Below are positions 24,034-33,133 of a DNA stretch of 64,000 nucleotides, piece after piece. Position 1 is the stretch's first letter, and each line of letters starts with the position of its first letter. Source of the DNA: Lachnospiraceae bacterium (GTDB lineage Bacteria > Bacillota > Clostridia > Lachnospirales > Lachnospiraceae). Location of the stretch: the NCBI GenBank assembly GCA_900766925.1, contig CAAFXG010000216.1, forward strand, positions 16,211-80,210. The letters run 5' to 3'. A model generated the notes under the pieces. It was not told the origin of the DNA, did not search any database, and saw only the letters and a list, made by a program, of their open reading frames with translations. A program made the position numbers and the translations under genes.

Positions 24034-26688
24034 CTAACGGTGCATAAGTTTTCTCTTATCTATTCTGACAAAATCAACAACCTGTTTTGCGGTTTTGGAG
24101 TAAACCAGAATATGAAGACCTTCCTTATCGCAAGGGTATATCGTCCTGGTTCCATCCTTCTCAATGCTTATTTCAGAATAAGCTTCAGTATTGTCCTCAT
24201 TGCTTTTATATCCTGTTGCAGCAAAAAGTGTTCCGTCACATTCATAATATACGTGACTGAATTCTGCAACATCCTGCTTTAATTCACGTGACTCACCATC
24301 ATATATGCAGCTATAGCCCTTTGAGAAATGAATTGCAGGAATAAACAACTTCATGCTGTGCAGTGAAGGGCAATCCTCACCGTTTTCAGACATGACAATG
24401 ACCAAATCCTTTTGCATTTTCTTAAGTGCCCTCAGATACATATTTGTTGTGAGAGCGCTGTAAAGCTTCCTGTATTCTGCCTTTGTCCCTAAATCAACAC
24501 TTACCCTGCTAACCTCAGAAACCTTCTTTGCCGTTGAAACAGCCTCCTTTAACCAATTCCATGAATCATCTATCTCTTTATTAAGAATCTCATAAACAGC
24601 ATCGTAATCAATATCCTTAGTAAGTATTTCCGGATGCTTCTTTAAATCCTTAGATGACTCAAACCATCTGTCTGTAAGATTAAGCTTAGTAAGAAGTGAT
24701 TTAATTCTTGATACAGCCCACGCATCCTGAATAAGGATGAAGTTCTTCCTGAAGATAATAGAGAAGCATACACAGTGATATGAATCTGTCATTACAAAAT
24801 CACTATGCTGTATGTTATAGAGCCACTCCTCCGTAACTATATTCTTCTCATAAGGCATATCAAAGTTCTTAGACTTCTTCTTCCACTTCTTCGCATTACC
24901 CGGTCCCATATTTACACGAGGAAGGTTGAGCTGCTCTGACACAAATTGAAGTCCCTGGTTAAGATTATCCTTAGGTGTAAGCGCATAAACTGCCATGTAT
25001 GGTCCTTCATGCTTTCTCTTAGCCTTATCGGCAAGTGCTGAATATTCCTCTGCAGAAATGAGGAATACAGGGTCCATGACATGCTTTGCAGACACACCAA
25101 AATAATCACGACATATATTAACTCCATCAGCCTCTCTTACACCAATGGCATCAAATCTCTTCATAAGCTTGGTAATCTTAGGGTATAAATATGCATAATC
25201 AGGGAATATTGTTGGTTTTTCAAAGCCGTATGATGCTGCATAAGCTACCTTTTTCTTAGTATCCTTAACAAAATCAAGATAGAAGGACAGCTTTCTTCCC
25301 TTGAATAATTCGTAGTTCCACACCTGATCAGAGCCAAGCACAAATGTTTCAGCCAAATCATTGTACTTGTCATATTCTGCAAGAGGAAGCTCCTCACTCA
25401 AAAGAGTATTTTCCTCAAAGAATCTCACAGAATGCGACTTAGGCTCCTCTGTTTTTCTCTTTGGAGGACGCACCATTACTACAGCATAGCCCATATTAAG
25501 GAGAGCCTTATAAAGTGCATAGTAAGTAATAACTCCACCATAATTGGTTCCAAGTGTATTACCATATACAGCAATATCAAATGGATTACCTATATTCTTT
25601 CTTAATGCCTCGTTAAAGGTTTCAGTCTTAAGCATCTGAAGGAATCTGTCACGGTTGACATGCATTTTTCTTGTAACCTTACTTCTGTTACCTGCCCTTG
25701 CCTGCTCTAAGGTTATCTTCTTCATGAGAACAAGTCTCTCCTGAAGATATGGGAACAACTCCTTGGCATGTTCATTATTGAAATATAACAATGATAAGCC
25801 CGAATCGTTATCAATAAGCTCAGGATAGTACTTCTCAGCGCCCCAGAAGTCACCTGCTGAAAAATCGCCTACACGTGGTACTACAGCGCCCTGACAAGCG
25901 GCACAAGACCTTCTAAGCCCAATATTCTTCCTAAATGAAGTATAGTAAGTATTCTTGTTTGAATGCTTAACACTCTTAAGTCCATTTTTATAATGTATAC
26001 AAATATATGATTTTTTAAATCCGTGGTTACCCTTGTGTCTGAATTCGATATCCTTAACCTTAGACAAATCAAGGTTCTCTTCAAGATACTTCTTCCAGCT
26101 CATAGGTGCAGGACATCCATGGCAGATTATATCCATTGTATATAGCTTGTCATACGCTCTTCCAAGGAAATTGTGAAGACCTGCAACCTGACAAGGAGAC
26201 CCTGAAAATAATACCCACTTACCAGCCTCAAGTAATTCCTTAATCTCTCTAAATACAAGGCCGGTCTGGCTCTGGACATACTTAGATCTCTTTATTTTTC
26301 GAACACCTTCCTCCGTGTTCTCAATTGTATGCCAAACCTCAAAATCCTCATTATACGCTGCACCACAAACATAACCTTCCTTTGACAGAATATACTCTGC
26401 AAGTAATGCAAAGATTCCACCGGAGGTACTCTCCTTAAGGATTTTTTTGTCGCCCTTTGCTGCATATATATCAGGATTTTCATCGTTATCCTTCTTTGGA
26501 TGAAGCGACGGACAAACCTTTTCACATAATCCGCATGAGATACATTTATCATAATCAATTACAGGCTCATGAAAGCCCTCATCATTGTATGCCATGGTTA
26601 TGGCATCCTTCGGACATTTGTTATAGCACGCACCACAGCCGGAGCATAAGCTTTTGTCCAGCTTGTCTATTGTACATGATGTATCCAT
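24034..26688 (-). CDS. Fusion: ferredoxin/FrhB-type iron-sulfur flavoprotein + polysaccharide pyruvyl transferase
   Basis: 884 residues. Two 4Fe-4S clusters (CSGCGACYNKCP at 16-27, CISCGLCEKVCP at 48-59) lead into FrhB/FdhB-type N- and C-terminal domains (about 70-360; TSGGIFALLAEY, FSGSPCQVAGL, DIICHGCPAPMSW). From about 370 to 680 is a polysaccharide pyruvyl transferase domain (NTLGTNYGGVITYYALYKAL, FVLGSDQVWN, SDFVMTDSYHC). The last ~150 residues are of unknown fold. FrhB-like and pyruvyltransferase genes sit side by side in many anaerobe capsule loci; here they form one chain. Redox chemistry coupled to sugar pyruvylation is suggested but unproved. The start lies two bases after a 49-residue membrane protein gene. 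Confidence 0.85.
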   Translation of the reverse strand: MDTSCTIDKLDKSLCSGCGACYNKCPKDAITMAYNDEGFHEPVIDYDKCISCGLCEKVCPSLHPKKDNDENPDIYAAKGDKKILKESTSGGIFALLAEYILSKEGYVCGAAYNEDFEVWHTIENTEEGVRKIKRSKYVQSQTGLVFREIKELLEAGKWVLFSGSPCQVAGLHNFLGRAYDKLYTMDIICHGCPAPMSWKKYLEENLDLSKVKDIEFRHKGNHGFKKSYICIHYKNGLKSVKHSNKNTYYTSFRKNIGLRRSCAACQGAVVPRVGDFSAGDFWGAEKYYPELIDNDSGLSLLYFNNEHAKELFPYLQERLVLMKKITLEQARAGNRSKVTRKMHVNRDRFLQMLKTETFNEALRKNIGNPFDIAVYGNTLGTNYGGVITYYALYKALLNMGYAVVMVRPPKRKTEEPKSHSVRFFEENTLLSEELPLAEYDKYNDLAETFVLGSDQVWNYELFKGRKLSFYLDFVKDTKKKVAYAASYGFEKPTIFPDYAYLYPKITKLMKRFDAIGVREADGVNICRDYFGVSAKHVMDPVFLISAEEYSALADKAKRKHEGPYMAVYALTPKDNLNQGLQFVSEQLNLPRVNMGPGNAKKWKKKSKNFDMPYEKNIVTEEWLYNIQHSDFVMTDSYHCVCFSIIFRKNFILIQDAWAVSRIKSLLTKLNLTDRWFESSKDLKKHPEILTKDIDYDAVYEILNKEIDDSWNWLKEAVSTAKKVSEVSRVSVDLGTKAEYRKLYSALTTNMYLRALKKMQKDLVIVMSENGEDCPSLHSMKLFIPAIHFSKGYSCIYDGESRELKQDVAEFSHVYYECDGTLFAATGYKSNEDNTEAYSEISIEKDGTRTIYPCDKEGLHILVYSKTAKQVVDFVRIDKRKLMHR

Positions 26689-26690
26689 TA

Positions 26691-26840
26691 TTATTTCCTC
26701 CCTGTGTTCTTTTTCTTTCTGGTTAATAATAAAAACATTCCATATGCAAACACAATCACTGACATAAGTATTATCATATTATCCATACTGTCAAGCTGTG
26801 TCATAAGATTCTTTAATTCAGCAACTAATTCGTCTGCCAT
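26691..26840 (-). CDS. 49-residue single-helix membrane protein
   Basis: An ORF of 49 codons starts at ATG 26840 with GGAGGT five bases upstream, and its stop is two bases before the next gene's ATG. It reads MADELVAELKNLMTQLDSMD, then a hydrophobic helix (about 21-40, rich in Met, Ile and Val), then a basic tail RKKKNTGRK. Predicted topology is N-out/C-in by the positive-inside rule. The N-terminal heptad-like helix could pair with another protein. The perfect spacing and ribosome binding site make it a real gene, probably an accessory subunit of the neighbouring FN3 membrane protein or the iron-sulfur pyruvyltransferase. It has no recognised family. Confidence 0.7.
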   Translation of the reverse strand: MADELVAELKNLMTQLDSMDNMIILMSVIVFAYGMFLLLTRKKKNTGRK

Positions 26841-26857
26841 TACTACCTCCATAGCTA

Positions 26858-27838
26858 CTACAGGCTAATACCCTGCTCACTGTGTTCTCCTATAACCGGA
26901 TGCTTCTTTATCAGACAGGCAGCACTGACTGCATATCTGTAGGTTCCATCCTGTTTCACGGAATCATCAAAGTATTTATTATCCTCCGTTGCCAAAATTC
27001 TGGCAACAGGCTTCCATTTTCCATCGTTTTTTCTTCTATATATTCTGTATGATTTGACATCCGGAATCCGGCTCCAACCAATACCCTTCCTGCCATCTTC
27101 CTCAACCTCATATATCTTAGGAACAGGCGGAAGGTTACCCTTAATGGAAACAGCCTCAACTCCAAGGATATCCCTCTTACTTACAACCCTCTTCTCCTCA
27201 GTTACCAGAAAAGCCTTAACAGTATAAATATATTTCGTGTTATCCCCTATTGCATAGTCATCGTATTCCGTCTGGCCATTTATAGCTCTTCCAATCCTCT
27301 TCCATTTGCCGGAGATAACCTTCCTGTAAATAGTGTATCCGTCTACCTCAGGTACCTCCTCCCAGCGTACCTTTATATATCTTCCCTCGCACCTTGCATC
27401 AATAAGCTTAGGTGTGTCAAGGACATCGGGTAGAACTTCAATTTCGTTTTCGTCGTCCGTCCTGTCTACATATAGATCATTTTCAATGTAGCTTTTTTCA
27501 ATTTCTTCTATATAGGAAGCCGCTTCCTTTTTACTGATTCTGACCGTCTTATTCTGTGCAGGACCAACAATTCTTACCAGCATAAAGATTATTATGAAAT
27601 ACACTGCACACATGCCAAAATTCACGAGCCGGTCAAGCTTCATTTCCTCCCAGTCCTCCAGAAGCTCTTTTACAGAAGCGTCTTCAGAATCGCTTATAGC
27701 TTTATCTTCGTTATCCAGACCGGCAAGCTGCTCCTTCACATCCGTAGCCTTAATAGACACACTCACATCCATGTAAATCATGTATGCGAGAGCTGCTGCC
27801 AATACAAAGAATACTATTATTTTAACCTTCGATTTCAC
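26858..27838 (-). CDS. Two-helix membrane protein with two fibronectin type III-like domains
   Basis: 326 residues from a GTG at 27838, preceded by AAGGAAG. In-frame ATGs at 27865 and 27847 lie deeper inside the upstream TagF gene and have poorer sites. Helix 1 (about 6-24) and helix 2 (about 72-92) flank an acidic segment (ISDSEDASVKELLEDWEEMK). Two FN3-like repeats follow, each with a W-x-x-(I/V)P-(D/E)V-x-x-Y-x-(I/V)YR core: WEEVPEVDGYTIYRK and WSRIPDVKSYRIYRR. FN3 modules usually mediate protein or glycan contacts. It may organise the polymer machinery. The start overlaps the TagF gene, so the two are coupled. Confidence 0.72.
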   Translation of the reverse strand: MKSKVKIIVFFVLAAALAYMIYMDVSVSIKATDVKEQLAGLDNEDKAISDSEDASVKELLEDWEEMKLDRLVNFGMCAVYFIIIFMLVRIVGPAQNKTVRISKKEAASYIEEIEKSYIENDLYVDRTDDENEIEVLPDVLDTPKLIDARCEGRYIKVRWEEVPEVDGYTIYRKVISGKWKRIGRAINGQTEYDDYAIGDNTKYIYTVKAFLVTEEKRVVSKRDILGVEAVSIKGNLPPVPKIYEVEEDGRKGIGWSRIPDVKSYRIYRRKNDGKWKPVARILATEDNKYFDDSVKQDGTYRYAVSAACLIKKHPVIGEHSEQGISL

Positions 27839-30569
27839 TATCCACATCTTCCTTTTCAGTTTCATTTACATCAACATAGTCTATATATTCCTCCGGAGGA
27901 AAGATTTTCTCAAACTCCTCAGGATATTTCTCCACAAGCTTATTGTATTTCTTACGGTAGAATTTCTTCAAAATCAGATAATAGGTTCTCTCCGAATTAT
28001 AATCATCTCTGTAAGGAAGCAGCTCATCTCTTAGAAGAGCATATTTTTCTTCCTCCTTAAAGCCGTTTGCCTCATACTTCTTCATAAGTCCGATTAGCTC
28101 TTCCATGCTGTCTGTAGCCTCACCAAAGGCCTCAGTTCTCATGTCTATATAGCTGCCCTGTACCTGATTATATAATTCAAAATCAAACAGATAAAACAGC
28201 ACCGGCTTACCCTGATAGTAAACATCCCAGCAGGCAGATGAATAATCGGTTATCATCATATTGCACTTCATAAGCAGCTGATTGAGCGGCTGAGTACCAA
28301 ATTCAATCATCTGAATATAAGGACTGCTTGTTGAAAATGCACTAATATATTCCCTGAACTTAGGATGAATATAGAACACAAGCTGTACCTTTTTTTCTTC
28401 AAGGAATTCATGTAACTTAGGGTTATTAAGCAACGCCATATAATTCTTATAATAGTCACTCTTCTGGAAGGCTTCCTGCGTTGCCTCCTCAAGCCAGCTT
28501 CTCCAGGTTGGCATTACAAGAATCATCTTTTCTCCGGGAACCGAAGTGTCATGTAAAACATCCCATCTTGCAAGTCCGGTTACTGCAATCTCATTTGATT
28601 TATAACCAAAGTAATCCTTTATAATCTTCTTCTCAACATCAGAAGATACTATAAACAGTCTACAGTTATTAGTACCCTTCTTTCTAAGTCCCCTGTGACA
28701 CTGCTTATAGTATATTACACCATGCTGCAAAAATACATTTCTCTTCCATTTAATCATATATCTGTATATGCTATGCGGAGAGTGCCAGGCATAAGCATGA
28801 GCCTTAGTATCAGAAGAAATCAGCAGCTTGGATGCACGAAGATAAATCATATGCTTAAGAGATAAGAATTGTATTACCTTCTTACCGTATTTTTCTACAT
28901 ATTTATAATCCTCTGCATTCTTATCAATTACATAATAAATATGCTTTCTCTCTTTTTTAGGGAGCTTCTCCATACAATAATTGAAGAAATACAGTGAATT
29001 ATCCTGTGCTGTTATACTGTATTTCTCGTATACAAGCCATATATTCTTAGCCTTCCAATATGGCGCTAACAGGAAATAAAGGAACAACGCCAGATATTCC
29101 TTCCTCACAAAGCTTCTGCAATCCTGAGGTGCACGCATACGATATGTAACCGCAAAGCCACAGGAATTGGTGAGATATGGGAATATCAAATATTCACCAC
29201 CCGGCAGGACATACTGCAAATCCTTCATAAGCATTTTAAGCTTATTTACTCTGCCATAATTTCTTAGCAAAAGCTCGTAATCCAGACCATCCTTGGTAAC
29301 CAGTGCCTTGATGTCCCAGTAAAACTGCTCCCACTCAATCTTATCAAGATCGAGGCTTCCCTTTATAATCCAATTTTTGCCCTTTAACCTTTGTTCAATC
29401 GTAAAGCTGTAGCTTCTGTCAATAACATCGCTACGCAAAACGAAGGATAACTCTTTAAATTTATACTCCGTTTCAGGAAGAATAATTTCAATGTTTAACC
29501 TCGAATCCTTAATTCCTATATTGGTAACCTTACCCACATATAATTCATTAAAGGCTCTGAACTGGTCCTTAACAAGGCACCGGAAATATCTGTTTTCTGT
29601 AAAGTAAGGCATAACCGACAGCTTAGCTCCATCCAGGCTGTCAATCAATAGCTGTTCTTCCTTGGTATTAGCCTTGTTATATCTGGTATTTTTCTTAATT
29701 CTGCCATATTTTCTTAATTCATACACAACAGACCTTCCATCCGAACAATCCAAAAATAACACCTTGAATCTGAATGAATCCTGCACATCATCATAGCAGA
29801 GATTTATCCTGTCCTTAGCTTCCCTGAATGAATAAACAGAGCCATTATGCGTAAGCTCATGACAGAATACCTGCTTGTTATCTTCATTGATAAATAACAG
29901 CTTTTTACAAGGCACAAAATCCTTATTCTTCCTTAACTCCTTCTCATTAAGATGAAACTGAATTGCAGCTTCATCCCAATCAACAAAATCTATCAGAAGA
30001 ATCTCCTTTTGAGCAAGCTCTTCCCTGTATAACGACCTTAAATATCTGTCAAAAGTTACAATATTTATTACAAAGTCCTGTGTACCCGCAATAAAATCCT
30101 GTCTAACATACGCCCTCGAACGCTTATTTAACAAAACTGATTTTTTGTTATCAGCTCCGAAGAAGCTGCCGGATTTATTGTCTCCACCCAGAATGTATGA
30201 TGTAAAGCATCCCTTTTCATCATCACCACAAACAAGAAAATATAAATCTATACTACTGATGTCTATATCTCTTGCCACCAAAAAATCATACCAGCTTTGA
30301 AAAATAATTTTACCCTGACAAAGCTGCTCCTGATTAAGGCTTATGCGCAAAATACCTTTGCCTCTTTTCCAGCATGCAAAGTATATATTTGACAGCTTTA
30401 ATTCACTTTGATGTACGGACTCTCTAACTCCACCCAGAAAGCGTCCTTCTTCGCCTTCATCCGTCCAACGTTCAACATAATCCCAGCTAAATGTCATGTC
30501 ATTATCGTCAAAGCTCATTTCTGATATATGCAATTTACCTTTTATACTGTTTGAATCAAACTCTATCAT
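27822..30569 (-). CDS. TagF-like CDP-glycerol/ribitol glycerophosphotransferase
   Basis: 915 residues. The first ~470 are several beta-rich segments without a recognised catalytic motif. Residues about 490-850 are a glycerophosphotransferase domain: SSDTKAHAYAWHSP, FLQHGVIYYKQCHRG with the catalytic His, TGLARWDVLHD, MPTWRSWLEEA, FYIHPKFREY and ITDYSSACWDVYY. The tail is strongly acidic. Unlike the protein at 19613 it has no GT2 domain. Together they suggest a polymer whose units alternate sugar and polyol phosphate or that has two polyol-phosphate linkages. The ABC exporter encoded 27 bases upstream is of the TagGH type, which fits. Confidence 0.85.
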   Translation of the reverse strand: MIEFDSNSIKGKLHISEMSFDDNDMTFSWDYVERWTDEGEEGRFLGGVRESVHQSELKLSNIYFACWKRGKGILRISLNQEQLCQGKIIFQSWYDFLVARDIDISSIDLYFLVCGDDEKGCFTSYILGGDNKSGSFFGADNKKSVLLNKRSRAYVRQDFIAGTQDFVINIVTFDRYLRSLYREELAQKEILLIDFVDWDEAAIQFHLNEKELRKNKDFVPCKKLLFINEDNKQVFCHELTHNGSVYSFREAKDRINLCYDDVQDSFRFKVLFLDCSDGRSVVYELRKYGRIKKNTRYNKANTKEEQLLIDSLDGAKLSVMPYFTENRYFRCLVKDQFRAFNELYVGKVTNIGIKDSRLNIEIILPETEYKFKELSFVLRSDVIDRSYSFTIEQRLKGKNWIIKGSLDLDKIEWEQFYWDIKALVTKDGLDYELLLRNYGRVNKLKMLMKDLQYVLPGGEYLIFPYLTNSCGFAVTYRMRAPQDCRSFVRKEYLALFLYFLLAPYWKAKNIWLVYEKYSITAQDNSLYFFNYCMEKLPKKERKHIYYVIDKNAEDYKYVEKYGKKVIQFLSLKHMIYLRASKLLISSDTKAHAYAWHSPHSIYRYMIKWKRNVFLQHGVIYYKQCHRGLRKKGTNNCRLFIVSSDVEKKIIKDYFGYKSNEIAVTGLARWDVLHDTSVPGEKMILVMPTWRSWLEEATQEAFQKSDYYKNYMALLNNPKLHEFLEEKKVQLVFYIHPKFREYISAFSTSSPYIQMIEFGTQPLNQLLMKCNMMITDYSSACWDVYYQGKPVLFYLFDFELYNQVQGSYIDMRTEAFGEATDSMEELIGLMKKYEANGFKEEEKYALLRDELLPYRDDYNSERTYYLILKKFYRKKYNKLVEKYPEEFEKIFPPEEYIDYVDVNETEKEDVDSEIEG

Positions 30570-30596
30570 GTCTACCTCATCCTACTATGGTACCTT

Positions 30597-31331
30597 CTAA
30601 TTTTTACTCATGAATTCCTTGTACTGCTTTAAGACCTCTCTTGGGTCTCCTATTTTCCTAAGCTTTCCGTCATGCATCCACATTACCCGGTCACACAATT
30701 CCATCAACGTAGAAATACTGTGTGAAACTATAACGACAGTCCTGTCGTTACGCCCAATTAATTCCTTCATCTTCTCCAGACTCTTTTTCTTGAAGTGCTG
30801 GTCTCCTACACTAAGCACCTCATCAAGCAGCATAATATCCGGTTCCAATGCGGAAGTAATCGAAAATGCAAGCTTGGAGTGCATTCCACTCGAATATGTC
30901 CTTACCGGTCTGTCTATAAACTGTCCCAGCTCCGAAAATTCTATTATCTCCTCTGTAAGCTCATTCATCTTTTCTTCTGAAAATCCAAGCAGTCTGCCTG
31001 ACAGCATTATATTTTCCCTGCCGGTCAGCTCCGGCTGGAAACCTACTCCTATAGCCATTAAAGCCACCTTATTATCAAAGGTTTCTATAATTCCCTCATC
31101 AGCAGAGTATATTCCGGCTATCGCCCTCAGCATGGTAGATTTGCCACAGCCGTTTCGCCCTATAATGCCTAGTATTTCTCCCTTTTCTACTGCAAAGCTT
31201 ATACCCTTTACTGCCTCATATAATTGATTTTCCTTATTCTTTTTGGAAAATAAATTTTTCCTGACAGAATGTGTATTAACATTCTGATAGCATATCTTTA
31301 AATCCTTAACTAAAATAGCACATTCGCCCAT
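30597..31331 (-). CDS. ABC transporter ATPase, TagH/Wzt type (exporter 1)
   Basis: 244-residue ATPase. GIIGRNGCGKS is Walker A, YSSGMHSKLAFS the signature, IMLLDEVLSVGD Walker B, and VIVSHS the switch His. The GCGKS and LSVGDQHFKKK features are typical of teichoic acid and O-antigen exporters. It lacks the C-terminal carbohydrate-binding extension seen in the second ATPase at 46964. Its ATG shares a base with the permease stop (TAATG), a hallmark of coupled translation. With the permease at 31331 it should export the polyol-phosphate polymer made by the surrounding TagF and Stealth enzymes. Confidence 0.9.
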   Translation of the reverse strand: MGECAILVKDLKICYQNVNTHSVRKNLFSKKNKENQLYEAVKGISFAVEKGEILGIIGRNGCGKSTMLRAIAGIYSADEGIIETFDNKVALMAIGVGFQPELTGRENIMLSGRLLGFSEEKMNELTEEIIEFSELGQFIDRPVRTYSSGMHSKLAFSITSALEPDIMLLDEVLSVGDQHFKKKSLEKMKELIGRNDRTVVIVSHSISTLMELCDRVMWMHDGKLRKIGDPREVLKQYKEFMSKN

Positions 31332-32113
31332 TATATCACCTTAATATATGAATTTTCATTTTTATAGATTAACTGAATTCCTGCATATGCCAAAACCAAT
31401 GACAGTACAAACCAGTATAGCAATCCTGCATAATCAACAGCTTCATGATAAATCATGATTTTTCTGGCTGATACTACAAAGAATGTTACCGGGTTCCATC
31501 TTATAAGATAAGAACTGAAAGGCTCCGGTATTCTGTTTGGAACAGAAAAATATACTCCAACAAAATATACAAGCAGTCTGAGCAGTATATCGGTAATTGT
31601 CGATAAATCCTCTAATCCAACTCCGAAATGCAGCATAAAGCAGCCAATTCCAAAGGTCATCAGTGCCATAACTCCAAGCAACGGAATTATCCATAGAATA
31701 TATGGCGTAACACCAACTTTGTAATATAATACCAGCAACAGGGAAATGGCAAGACATATGCTCATCTTAAATGACTCAACAAGTATTTCCTGTATAATCA
31801 GCATGTATTTCGGCATGTATACCTTACCAATGGTATGTCTGTTACGCTTTACAATTGTAACACTCCTTTTCACCACACGACTGAATAACTGCCATACCGT
31901 TAAACCTACAAAGATAAACAAGCCGTGATGTGGCTCTGATGCATTAAATATCACACCAAAAACCAGTGAGTACACCAGCATATAACAGAATGGCTCCAAT
32001 ATCCACCATATCCAGTTTAGCTTGGAATTTGCAACCTCTGCCTTAAGCTGTGATTTGGCAGCATACACTGTGTATGCTCCGTATTTTTTTATATCATTTA
32101 TTATTCTTTTCAC
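31331..32113 (-). CDS. ABC transporter permease, TagG/Wzm type (exporter 1)
   Basis: 260 residues with six hydrophobic helices and the ABC-2 membrane layout. WIWWILEPFCYMLVYSLVFGVIF and ITDILLRLLVYFVGVYFSVP are typical of polysaccharide export permeases. The start is a GTG at 32113, two bases after the Stealth stop, supported by GGAGG inside the end of the Stealth gene. It partners the ATPase encoded immediately downstream with a one-base overlap. The substrate is taken from context to be the teichoic-like polymer. Confidence 0.9.
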   Translation of the reverse strand: MKRIINDIKKYGAYTVYAAKSQLKAEVANSKLNWIWWILEPFCYMLVYSLVFGVIFNASEPHHGLFIFVGLTVWQLFSRVVKRSVTIVKRNRHTIGKVYMPKYMLIIQEILVESFKMSICLAISLLLVLYYKVGVTPYILWIIPLLGVMALMTFGIGCFMLHFGVGLEDLSTITDILLRLLVYFVGVYFSVPNRIPEPFSSYLIRWNPVTFFVVSARKIMIYHEAVDYAGLLYWFVLSLVLAYAGIQLIYKNENSYIKVI

Positions 32114-32115
32114 CT

Positions 32116-33111
32116 TTATGCCTCCAATTCGAAGCTGCTCTTATCCGGCAGCACCTGCGCCAGCAGGGAATTAACAATGTCCCTTGTCTGTTCAAAATCT
32201 GTAACGGACGCATCATCATTTATACATACCACTCTACATCCGCTCTTATTGCCAAGATAATATTTTATCGCATCTGTATCAGACGCAGATATAAGCTGTC
32301 CAAATTTATATGACCGGGGTTCAAAGTCGCCCGATAATAATTGCCATGACCGAAGCAGCCAGACGTTAACATCTCCTATTGTCCTGAATTTATTCTTACA
32401 GGTTTCATCCAATATCTCATATTCCTTCTGCCACAGTGTTTCATATGTCGACTTCATAAGTGTATATGGTACATGTGGCTGAAAAATACCTATTATAGAC
32501 TTAAACTTAAGAAATATTGCGGTTCTCACCGCATACTGTCCATACTTACCGAAATTAAGCCATTTCTTTCTGTTATCCTTTATATCCTGCCCGGAAAAAT
32601 AATCATTTATTATCTTCATGTTATTGAGCTCAATATTCATAATAGAGCTGCGATATATAGGCTGAGGACTTATACATGCCATATCCTTTGGCAAACCATT
32701 CATGAAGAAGTCCTCACTACAGGTTTTTTTGACAACGAACATGTCATCATTAAAGCATATAAAACGCTCTGCAAGGTCCTCGATTCTGTGCAGATTTAGC
32801 TCAATAGCATTTGAGTTAAATGTTGGCAGATATTCTGCGGGAATAAAATCCTCATGTCTGACTATGTTAAGCTTGCTGCACCCGGTATTCAGCCATTTAG
32901 GAATATGTCCCCATGTAACAAGATGAACCCTCCTTACCCACGGCATATTTTGCTCTATACCTCTTAATACATACTGAAGATTATCCCAATCTCTATACCT
33001 CGTATCTGATGCCGAATCCTTTTGGGCAGGTGGCGTGTATTTATTTTTTACTTTTTTCCACTCAGGGTCGTTTCCATCCACCCAGGTGATTACAACATCT
33101 ATATCTTCCAT
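32116..33111 (-). CDS. Stealth-family glycan phosphotransferase (copy 2)
   Basis: 331 residues with the same four Stealth regions as the protein at 23010: DIDVVITWVDGNDPEW (CR1), RYRDWDNLQYVLRG...PWVRRVHLVT (CR2), NAIELNLHRIEDLAERFICFNDD (CR3) and a CR4-like region around NVWLLRSWQLLSG. The central third differs most from copy 1, which points to a different sugar or acceptor. Two distinct Stealth enzymes in one locus imply two hexose-1-phosphate transfers per repeat or two acceptors. It lies between the GT4 gene at 33134 and the exporter permease, all on one transcript by spacing. Confidence 0.9.
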   Translation of the reverse strand: MEDIDVVITWVDGNDPEWKKVKNKYTPPAQKDSASDTRYRDWDNLQYVLRGIEQNMPWVRRVHLVTWGHIPKWLNTGCSKLNIVRHEDFIPAEYLPTFNSNAIELNLHRIEDLAERFICFNDDMFVVKKTCSEDFFMNGLPKDMACISPQPIYRSSIMNIELNNMKIINDYFSGQDIKDNRKKWLNFGKYGQYAVRTAIFLKFKSIIGIFQPHVPYTLMKSTYETLWQKEYEILDETCKNKFRTIGDVNVWLLRSWQLLSGDFEPRSYKFGQLISASDTDAIKYYLGNKSGCRVVCINDDASVTDFEQTRDIVNSLLAQVLPDKSSFELEA

Positions 33112-33133
33112 AATTGTCTTCCAATCAATAACT

